This document shows positions 1-5,078 of a stretch of DNA of 7,202 nucleotides, piece after piece. Every line of letters begins with the position of its first letter. Position 1 is the stretch's first letter. The notes beneath the pieces were generated by a model. The model was not told where the DNA came from, ran no database searches, and saw nothing but the letters and a program-made list of their open reading frames with translations. Source of the stretch: Alphaproteobacteria bacterium (lineage in GTDB: Bacteria; Pseudomonadota; Alphaproteobacteria; JABSOH01; JABAAW01); the NCBI GenBank assembly GCA_014238935.1, contig JABAAD010000032.1:1-7202 (forward strand). Direction: 5' to 3'. A program made the position numbers and the translations under genes.

Positions 1-102
1 AATGTTGCCATCGCAAGCGAGAAAAACAAGGGCTCCGAACCCCATTGGAGGGAAACTGTTCGCGCCTTGCAAGAGGACGGAAGCAAAGGCAACGATCCTT
101 GA
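1..102 (+). CDS. C-terminal fragment of an unidentified upstream gene (5' partial)
   Basis: Frame 1 is open from the first base and ends with TGA at 100-102, giving 33 residues that end in QEDGSKGNDP. Codon choice in this frame looks like normal coding sequence, whereas the other plus frames here give Arg/Lys/Cys-rich nonsense. The TGA overlaps the TTG start of the next gene (TTGA at 99-102), the usual mark of two coupled genes in one operon. The fragment is too short to assign. An NVAIAS segment near its left edge could be part of many alpha/beta enzymes, and I do not recognise the family. As the neighbour of a phosphohexomutase it might belong to sugar-nucleotide or polysaccharide metabolism, but that is inference from context only. 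Confidence 0.6.
   Translation, partial: NVAIASEKNKGSEPHWRETVRALQEDGSKGNDP
85..101 (+). promoter_or_regulatory. Ribosome binding site and TTG start of the phosphohexomutase gene
   Basis: AAAGG at 85-89 lies nine bases before a TTG at 99-101. The reading frame stays open upstream to the window edge and has another TTG at 45, but that one lacks a Shine-Dalgarno sequence and would add 18 Arg-rich residues unlike the family. The first in-frame ATG is far inside the protein, just before the catalytic serine. TTG 99 therefore best fits the usual N-terminus, in which an ILRAYDIRG-type motif lies about 12 residues from the start. Confidence 0.55.
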
Positions 103-1646
103 GCAAGAAGGCTCACAACTTCGATACAAGCATTCTCCGCGCCTACGACATTCGAGGGGAGTGGCAAAAAACGCTACATCCACAAGATGCCTTCGCGCTC
201 GGAAGCACGCTCGCCGAGTGCTGGGGGAAGGGCTTTGAAAGTCAAATCCTCGTTGCGCGCGACGGACGCGCCAGCTCTCCCGCCTTGAGCCAAGCCTTGC
301 TACTAGGCTTGCGACAAGGCGGCGTTACAGGAATCGACCTCGGCATCCTTCCCACCCCCGCTCTCTACTTCGCCGAAGCCCGTCGAGGCAAAATTCCTTC
401 GGTAGAAAAAGTTGCAAACGAAGTTGTCGGAAAAGTTGTCGGCGCTGTCATGGTCACGGGTTCGCACAATCCCCCGCAGCACAACGGCTTCAAGCTCGTG
501 CGCGAAGGGAAACCCTTCTTCGGACAGGACTTGCAAGATTTGGCAGGGAGATTGGCAACCGCTCCGCAGTTGTCGTCGTCCTCGTCGTCCCTGCCTTTGC
601 AAAACGAGGACACGCCGCACCATCGTGCGTTGCGCGAGGCTTACACGGCGCGTTTGTTGGAAGAAGACGCTCGCAGCGAAGGCGGCACGCTCTCGAGCGT
701 GTGGGACATGGGGAGTGGCGCGGGTTCTGTCATCGCCGAGGATCTTGTGGCGCGTTTGCGCGGAGAGCATCGCCTTCTCTTCGCCAGTCTCGACGGTTCT
801 TTCTCGGCGCGTTCTCCCGATCCGACCGAGCCGCACGCGCTCGACAAGCTGCGAGAGGAGGTGTTGCGAAACAAGGCGCAGGTCGGACTTGCTTTCGATG
901 GCGACGCAGACCGCCTCGTCGTCCTCACCTCGCAAGGCAGGCGCATCAGCGGCGATCGACTGCTGCTTTTGTTCGCAACAGACATTTTGCAGAATTATGC
1001 TTTGCAAAACAACATCAAGCAGACGCGAGATTCTGCTCCGCTTATTCTCTGCGACATCAAAACCTCGCCGCACATTCTCAACGCCATCGAGCGTTTGGGC
1101 GGCAGGACGAAGCTTGTACAGACGGGACACGCGCACATCAAGCGGGCGTTGGCAGCAACGCGCGCGTGCATGGCGGGCGAGGTGAGCGGACACCTTTTTT
1201 TCAACGATCGTTACGAGGGCTACGACGACGCGCTGTACGCTGCCGTGCGTCTTTGCGCTATGTTGCGTTCAAACTTTTCTATCGAGCGTGCTCTCGAAGT
1301 ACTTCCGCCCAGCGTTTCCAGCGTTGAGTTGCGTCTGCCTGTTGAGGAGAGTCGTAAGTTTTCGTTGGTTGCAGACATTCAAGCGGAGCTCGCGGCGAGG
1401 GTGAAAAAGAAGGAGAAGGATAAGACGTACAGTCTCTGTACGCTTGATGGCGTACGTGTCGAGCGTACGGACGGTGGTTGGTGGCTGTTGCGCGCTTCGA
1501 ACACGGAGGCTGCGCTTGTGTTGCGTGCGGAGGCGCGGGAGGGGGGGGCTTGTTGTGCGTTGTTGGATGAGATTGAGGTTTTGTTGCGACGGCATGGTTA
1601 CGGAGTGCTGCAGCCTTTGAGCGAAACGCCGCTTGTCGACTGCTAA
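99..1646 (+). CDS. Phosphomannomutase/phosphoglucomutase (alpha-D-phosphohexomutase family)
   Basis: Probably a cytoplasmic enzyme interconverting mannose-6-P/mannose-1-P and/or glucose-6-P/glucose-1-P, which supplies sugar nucleotides for surface polysaccharide. Numbered from TTG 99 (515 aa), all four family signatures are present. ILRAYDIRG lies near residue 12. The phosphoserine loop TGSHNPP has its serine at 122. The metal loop is DGDADR at 267-272. The sugar-specificity loop GEVSGH is at 360-365, and the phosphate-binding RASNTE is at 465-470. The protein is somewhat longer than the usual 460-500 residues. The extra length sits in an insert of about 15 residues just before the catalytic serine, a six-serine run at 159-164, and a Lys-rich stretch near 435-442. 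It overlaps the upstream gene by TTGA and so is probably translationally coupled. Substrate preference cannot be read from the sequence, so no symbol (manB, algC, pgm) is assigned. Its 3' third turns G/T-rich and contains a run of eight G at 1541-1548; the frame is intact across it. Confidence 0.93.
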   Translation: MSKKAHNFDTSILRAYDIRGEWQKTLHPQDAFALGSTLAECWGKGFESQILVARDGRASSPALSQALLLGLRQGGVTGIDLGILPTPALYFAEARRGKIPSVEKVANEVVGKVVGAVMVTGSHNPPQHNGFKLVREGKPFFGQDLQDLAGRLATAPQLSSSSSSLPLQNEDTPHHRALREAYTARLLEEDARSEGGTLSSVWDMGSGAGSVIAEDLVARLRGEHRLLFASLDGSFSARSPDPTEPHALDKLREEVLRNKAQVGLAFDGDADRLVVLTSQGRRISGDRLLLLFATDILQNYALQNNIKQTRDSAPLILCDIKTSPHILNAIERLGGRTKLVQTGHAHIKRALAATRACMAGEVSGHLFFNDRYEGYDDALYAAVRLCAMLRSNFSIERALEVLPPSVSSVELRLPVEESRKFSLVADIQAELAARVKKKEKDKTYSLCTLDGVRVERTDGGWWLLRASNTEAALVLRAEAREGGACCALLDEIEVLLRRHGYGVLQPLSETPLVDC

Positions 1647-1650
1647 ACGA

Positions 1651-1667
1651 CGCGTGCGTAGCACGCG
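1651..1667. repeat. Hairpin A: 7-bp perfect stem, 3-base loop
   Basis: CGCGTGC (1651-1657), loop GTA, GCACGCG (1661-1667). It starts four bases after the phosphohexomutase stop codon and is the first of five similar hairpins. No T-tract follows, so it is unlikely to be an intrinsic terminator by itself. It could protect the mRNA 3' end. Confidence 0.6.
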
Positions 1668-1677
1668 GGGGGGTGTG

Positions 1678-1694
1678 GGGGGACGCAGTCCCCC
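1678..1694. repeat. Hairpin B: 7-bp perfect stem, 3-base loop
   Basis: GGGGGAC (1678-1684), loop GCA, GTCCCCC (1688-1694), and the stem can be extended by wobble pairs. It follows a run of seven G at 1667-1673. The stem is very stable but is followed by CTGC-type sequence (TGCAAAA), so it has no U-tract on the plus strand. Confidence 0.6.
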
Positions 1695-1717
1695 TGCAAA
1701 AGACTCCGCGTCAGCGG

Positions 1718-1735
1718 GCGCGCTTTGCGCGCTTT
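1718..1735. repeat. Hairpin C: 6-bp GC-only stem, TTT loop
   Basis: GCGCGC (1718-1723), loop TTT, GCGCGC (1727-1732), then TTT. Two further G-U pairs could extend the stem on the plus-strand RNA. The stem is pure GC with three U after it, so it might act as a weak plus-strand terminator directly before the larger hairpin D. Confidence 0.5.
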
Positions 1736-1777
1736 CCACGTCCTCGTAAGCCGAAGGCTTGCGAGGACGTGGTTCTT
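1736..1777 (+). terminator. Probable rho-independent terminator of the phosphohexomutase operon (hairpin D)
   Basis: The left arm CCACGTCCTCGTAAGCC (1736-1752) and right arm GGCTTGCGAGGACGTGG (1756-1772) pair over 17 bp with a single T/G wobble and a GAA loop. TTCTT follows at 1773-1777. The T-tract is short and interrupted, so termination strength is uncertain, but the stem is by far the strongest in the window and sits about 90 bases past the plus-strand stop. On the minus strand the stem is followed by AAAGCG, so it has no U-tract in that direction. The alternative is that it is simply the largest unit of the hairpin array. Confidence 0.55.
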
Positions 1778-1787
1778 AACGACTCAG

Positions 1788-1808
1788 GCGCGTTTCGCAG
1801 AAACGCGC
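1788..1808. repeat. Hairpin E: 9-bp perfect stem, 3-base loop
   Basis: GCGCGTTTC (1788-1796), loop GCA, GAAACGCGC (1800-1808). It is perfectly paired and lies about 100 bases past the minus-strand pgeF stop, so it would also lie in the 3' tail of that operon's transcript. Neither strand has a convincing U-tract beyond it. I therefore call it a repeat or mRNA-stabilising hairpin, not a terminator. Confidence 0.55.
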
Positions 1809-1895
1809 AAACAACCTAGAGGTGCGGTATGTGGCGTATTTGTTGCGCTCGCGCTGGTGCTTCTTAAAAGGTCGTCGCGCATTGCTACGCAAACA

Positions 1896-1913
1896 ATTCC
1901 GTCTATTCCGTCT
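1896..1913. repeat. Tandem duplication of a 9-bp unit
   Basis: ATTCCGTCT occurs twice with no spacer. The right copy ends inside the reverse complement of the pgeF stop codon (1912-1914). It is probably a replication-slippage duplication, with no function visible. Confidence 0.6.
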
Positions 1914-2670
1914 AATCCTCCAAGGCGATGCAGGCAAGATTCCTACCTCTCTCCTGCGCTCCCTCCCGACACGCCCTGCGGTGACTGAAAAATCGACGAT
2001 CAGAAAAAGTGTCAACCCCCAAACGCCGCACACGCCTAATTCCACAACCCCACAAACAATCCTGCACATAAGAAGGCAAATCGAAATGCCACTGCTCCCC
2101 CTCCCATACAAAAAATTTGCTGTTCGCTACGCTCTGCTTCAAAAAAAATTTCCGAAACTCCTTGCCGACAGGATACGAGGCAACCCCAATCGTAGGACCG
2201 ACGACAGCGAGCGTACGCTTTTCTTGCGCACCCAACGTACGCATAGAGCGTACGGTCTCTTGGACGATGCCCTTGAACGCACCGCGCCACCCCGCGTGCA
2301 AAGCAGCGCATACGCGCGCTTCAGGATCGAACAACAATACGGGCGCGCAATCCGCCGTATAGACGCACAGCAAAAGACTAGGCACGCAAGAGACGAGCGC
2401 GTCCGCCTCAGGCAGAGGACTTGAGCCGTCCCAAAGGTCGCTCGTTTGACGAACGACGAACGCTCGCGCCGAATGCACCTGCTTTACGCTGACAGCACGC
2501 GCAACGCCAAGCGTCCTTCGCGCTGTCTCTTGCAACGCCTCCCCGTCGTCTGTCGCCGCCGTCCGATCGAAGAAGGCGTGACGCACGCCTCCTTTCCCGT
2601 CGAGCGCAAGATCGCTGAGCGAAGGATCGATGAGCGAAGAGTCGCTTCGAACAAAAGAGGCAGACAACAA
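1912..2670 (-). CDS. pgeF: YfiH/PgeF-family protein (multicopper polyphenol oxidase/laccase fold, DUF152)
   Basis: 252 aa, the normal family length. Family members are described as purine nucleoside phosphorylase/adenosine deaminase-like enzymes, and E. coli YfiH (PgeF) has been linked to peptidoglycan precursor fidelity. The metal-site triad is visible: His66 in VKQVH, Cys108 in YTADCAPVLLFD and His125 in ALHAGWRGAFKG. Also present are the GPxIG...YxVG segment (157-169), FDLPSYV (196-202) and the C-terminal DTFSDRRFFSHRR. Two oddities stand out. The usual glycine-rich GGVS...SLN segment after HAFF-R is missing, with DRT running straight into AATDDGEA at 35-44. The common Cys or Ala after GP is Thr160. 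The start is TTG at 2670 (a second TTG follows at 2667); AGGA at 2675-2678 overlaps the upstream stop and serves as Shine-Dalgarno. There is no ATG until about residue 143. It is the last gene of the operon, six bases after the peptidase gene. The symbol is given from family membership; the substrate is not proven. Confidence 0.88.
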   Translation of the reverse strand: MLSASFVRSDSSLIDPSLSDLALDGKGGVRHAFFDRTAATDDGEALQETARRTLGVARAVSVKQVHSARAFVVRQTSDLWDGSSPLPEADALVSCVPSLLLCVYTADCAPVLLFDPEARVCAALHAGWRGAFKGIVQETVRSMRTLGAQEKRTLAVVGPTIGVASYPVGKEFRKFFLKQSVANSKFFVWEGEQWHFDLPSYVQDCLWGCGIRRVRRLGVDTFSDRRFFSHRRACREGAQERGRNLACIALED

Positions 2671-2676
2671 TACTTC

Positions 2677-3540
2677 CTACTGCGGCGTTGCGACGATCGC
2701 GCGCGGCAGCAGGAACTGCGCGTCCAGCTTGCGAGCGAACCAATTGACACGCCAATCGAGGTGCGCGCCTGTAACCCGTCCTGTCGCGCCGATGGAGCCG
2801 ATCCGCTCTCCTTGCAAGACGCGCTGTCGTGGCGCAACCTCGACGCTGTCCATGTGCAGGAAGGTCGATTGCAAGCCCTGTCCGTGATCGATGATGATCG
2901 TCCCGCCGCTGAAGTAGAGGTCTGCTTCCGCAAGCCGAACGAGCCCGCCTGCCGGCGCAACGACGGGCGTGCCTGTCGCAGCTGCGATGTCGACGCCAAA
3001 ATGCGGACGACGAGGCTTGCCGTTGAGAATACGCTGCGAGCCATAGACACCGCTGATGCGACCGCGCGCAGGCCATATCCACACGCTTGCAAAGTCCTGC
3101 CAGTCGCCCAGCGCACGCCGCGCCTCGCCGATCTTGGCGTTGTCGCGCTTGATGCGCGCAAAAACTTCAGGAGGCGGGGTCACCTGCTTCGATGGCAAGC
3201 CGTCGATACGCTGGATGTCGTAGCGACGCTTCGCCACATCCAAGGTGTGGCTTTCAAACTTTCCGTCCTTGTAGACGACGGTCAAGACGAGCGCGCTTTT
3301 CTCGTCGCGCGCAAAGCCGAAGACGAACTCTCCCTTCGCTCCCAGTGGCACCTCGCTTTCCTCCAAACTCATGGCTTTCAGCTTGTTTGAGCGCCCCATC
3401 ACCACGCCGCCTTGGACAAAGTATCCTTTCAGCACAAGCGCACCGAGATTCTTCGTCTGCGCCGTAAAGTGCTCCGCATGCTGCGCGTCAGCTGCGGGAG
3501 CCAGCAGAAAAAGGACGGCGAGCAGAAGAAACGAACGCAT
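2677..3540 (-). CDS. Secreted M23-family metallopeptidase (LytM-type, peptidoglycan-directed)
   Basis: 287 aa. The N-terminal MRSFLLLAVLFLLAPAADA is a clear signal peptide, with cleavage likely after Ala19, so the protein should act in the periplasm. A beta-rich N-terminal region (about 30-105) with a YFVQGGVVMGR motif precedes a conserved YDIQRIDGLP linker (107-116) and the C-terminal M23 domain (about 155-275). That domain contains SGVYGSQRILNG, the first zinc motif His180-x3-Asp184 (HFGVD), FLHM with His229, and His260-Leu-Asp262 in GAHLDWRVNWF. Canonical M23 enzymes have HLH at the last site; here the usual third zinc ligand is Asp. I recall this HLDW form as typical of a proteobacterial subfamily, so it need not mean loss of activity. 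The start is ATG 3540-3538, overlapping the xseA stop (TGATG). The frame stays open 42 codons further upstream, but that part is a shadow inside xseA and would bury the signal peptide. The substrate (cross-linked or glycan-linked peptide) is unknown. Confidence 0.9.
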   Translation of the reverse strand: MRSFLLLAVLFLLAPAADAQHAEHFTAQTKNLGALVLKGYFVQGGVVMGRSNKLKAMSLEESEVPLGAKGEFVFGFARDEKSALVLTVVYKDGKFESHTLDVAKRRYDIQRIDGLPSKQVTPPPEVFARIKRDNAKIGEARRALGDWQDFASVWIWPARGRISGVYGSQRILNGKPRRPHFGVDIAAATGTPVVAPAGGLVRLAEADLYFSGGTIIIDHGQGLQSTFLHMDSVEVAPRQRVLQGERIGSIGATGRVTGAHLDWRVNWFARKLDAQFLLPRAIVATPQ

Positions 3541-5078
3541 CACAGCTTCAAATATTCTTGCCCCAGAGGTGTTGACGAGGGTGTTGCGGGCGCACGCTTC
3601 GAAGACGGAGCCTCGCAATCTCGCCCGCGAGATATTGTCGGCGAGGGCGGTCTTACGATCTCGCAAGCGCGAGCCGAAAGAATGGAACGGTCTGCAAACA
3701 GCGTATCAAATCTCCTGCCCTCAGGCAATTCGCACGCCGAGCGCACGATGCGTTTGCCGTCGCGCACGATGGCGTAGCCACGCTCTAACACGCGTCGGAA
3801 GGAGAGAGATTCCAAAAGGCGTCGGTTACGCAGCAACCGCTCTTGAGCAAGAGCCATCCGTGTGGCGAGCGCGCGTTGCCGCCGCTTTTCCTGTTCGTCA
3901 AGCCGCGCGCGCGCACGCAAGAGCGCATCGACGAGCCAGCGCGCCGAAAGCCTTTGTCGCGTCAAACGTGTTCTCAAGTCTCGCGCAAAACTGCCGAAGG
4001 CGTGGCGCAGAGTGAGCGCAGAATGCTGTAACCGCTCGCGCGCCTGCGTTGCGCGCGTCTGCAGCGCACGCGGCAGGGCGAGGCTTGTCGTTTGCAGATT
4101 GCTCTGCAATTTTTCAAGGCAACGTTCGACGACACGGCGCGTGCGTTCGCTGTAGGCAAGGATGGTGTCTTGCAAGACGCTCCTTTGCGGCACGACGAGC
4201 TCGACCGCCGCCGTCGGAGTCGCTGCGCGCAGATCAGCCGCAAGATCGAGCAGACAAGTGTCGCTCTCGTGACCAATCGCAGAGACGACGGGCAACGGAC
4301 AGCCGACGGCAGCGCGCACGATCGATTCCTCGTTGAAAACCCACAAGTCCTCGATCGAACCTCCGCCGCGCGCAACGATGACGACATCCAAATCTCCGAG
4401 CTCTTTGCTTGCCAAAGCCTCTCGCAAAAGCGCGAAGGCTTGAAGCAGGCTTCCCTCCGCCTCGCGTCCCTGCACAGCGACAGGAAAAAGCACGATGTTG
4501 ACAGGACAACGTTGTCCCAATCGCTGACGAATGTCGTGCCATACCGCTCCCTGCTCCGAGGTGAACACCGCGATGCGCCTCGCCAACAGCGGCAACTTGC
4601 GTTTGCGCTCTGTTGCAAACAAACCCTCGCTAGCAAGTTTTTTCTTGCGTCGCTCCAACAGCTGCAACAGCGCGCCCGTGCCGGCGGGCTCCAGCGCTTC
4701 GACCACCATCTGATAGCGCGAGCGCGAAGGAAAGGTCGTGAGCGCGCCGCGCACGACAACTTCCAATCCTTCTTCGGGTTTGTGCTTCAGCCGTTGCGCC
4801 CTGCCCTTCCAACAAACAGCGTCCAACGCTGCCTTCTCGTCTTTCAGCGTGAAGTAGATGTGTCCTAGACGAGACACCTTCACCCCTGAAATTTCGCCGC
4901 GAACGCTGAGGTTGGAAAAACGATCTTCCACATGCTCTTTCAACTCACGCGAGACCTCGCTCACCGTCAGAGGATTGTTGTCGCCAGAGTTAATGGGGTT
5001 GCTAGAGCTTGGAGGGCTGCCTCCTTGCGTATGCGGCGCACCCTCCGCCAACAAAGAATCGGTTGTAGCGCGCGTCAT
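3540..5078 (-). CDS. xseA: Exodeoxyribonuclease VII large subunit
   Basis: 512 aa. With XseB it forms the ATP-independent single-strand exonuclease ExoVII, used in mismatch and damage repair. An N-terminal OB-fold (about 36-135) starts at PLTVSEVSRELKEHVEDRF and contains the VRGEISG and HIYFTLKD motifs. The nuclease domain (about 150-330) has VFTSEQGAVWHDI, ARGGGSIEDLWVFNEE (236-251), SAIGHESDTCLLDLAADLRA (266-285) and TPTAAVE. A long Arg-rich helical/coiled-coil region (about 305-425) follows, then the C-terminal VLERGYAIVRDG (430-441). The start is ATG 5078-5076, which overlaps the TGA of the upstream gene (ATGA). No Shine-Dalgarno is seen there, consistent with coupled re-initiation. Two ends are unusual: about 35 Ser/Pro/Gly/Asn-rich residues before the OB-fold, and a Pro/Ser/Arg tail of about 38 residues after 475. 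The frame is open for 307 further codons upstream, but that part is Arg-rich and overlaps the membrane protein, so it is rejected. No xseB is in the window. Confidence 0.95.
   Translation of the reverse strand: MTRATTDSLLAEGAPHTQGGSPPSSSNPINSGDNNPLTVSEVSRELKEHVEDRFSNLSVRGEISGVKVSRLGHIYFTLKDEKAALDAVCWKGRAQRLKHKPEEGLEVVVRGALTTFPSRSRYQMVVEALEPAGTGALLQLLERRKKKLASEGLFATERKRKLPLLARRIAVFTSEQGAVWHDIRQRLGQRCPVNIVLFPVAVQGREAEGSLLQAFALLREALASKELGDLDVVIVARGGGSIEDLWVFNEESIVRAAVGCPLPVVSAIGHESDTCLLDLAADLRAATPTAAVELVVPQRSVLQDTILAYSERTRRVVERCLEKLQSNLQTTSLALPRALQTRATQARERLQHSALTLRHAFGSFARDLRTRLTRQRLSARWLVDALLRARARLDEQEKRRQRALATRMALAQERLLRNRRLLESLSFRRVLERGYAIVRDGKRIVRSACELPEGRRFDTLFADRSILSARACEIVRPPSPTISRGRDCEAPSSKRAPATPSSTPLGQEYLKL

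Larger units (their letters stand above)
1647..1911. other. Convergent intergenic region with a hairpin array
   Basis: This 265-base gap lies between two converging operons. Bases 1651-1808 hold hairpins A to E plus a weaker CCGC/GCGG pair at 1706-1717. Bases 1809-1895 show no gene, promoter or clear structure that I can support. Bases 1896-1913 are two exact tandem copies of ATTCCGTCT, running into the pgeF stop codon. The open frames crossing this region have no recognisable protein signature and run antisense into pgeF. Confidence 0.7.

Noticed and set aside
45..98. Earlier TTG start at 45 for the phosphohexomutase
   Set aside because: It has no Shine-Dalgarno, would add an Arg-rich leader unlike the family, and overlaps the preceding gene by 58 bases instead of a 4-base TTGA overlap.
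303..1193. Long minus-strand open frame opposite the phosphohexomutase gene (296 codons)
   Set aside because: It is Arg-rich, has no recognisable motif and lies wholly antisense to a gene with all catalytic signatures.
1667..1682. G-quadruplex from the G7 and G6 runs
   Set aside because: There are only two separate G runs with the next Gs tied up in hairpin B, so four usable tracts with loops are not convincingly present.
1651..1808. CRISPR array
   Set aside because: The palindromic units differ in sequence and length, with no constant direct repeat and no regular spacer.
1725..2424. Plus-strand open frames crossing the intergenic region into pgeF
   Set aside because: No protein signature or credible ribosome binding site, and they read through the terminator-like hairpins and antisense to pgeF.
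2446..3390. Long plus-strand open frame opposite pgeF and the M23 gene (314 codons)
   Set aside because: Its composition is dominated by Arg/Ala/Cys and it spans antisense to two genes with clear family motifs.
3541..3666. M23 peptidase start 42 codons further upstream
   Set aside because: The extension is antigenic-looking shadow sequence inside xseA and would put a charged leader in front of a clean signal peptide.
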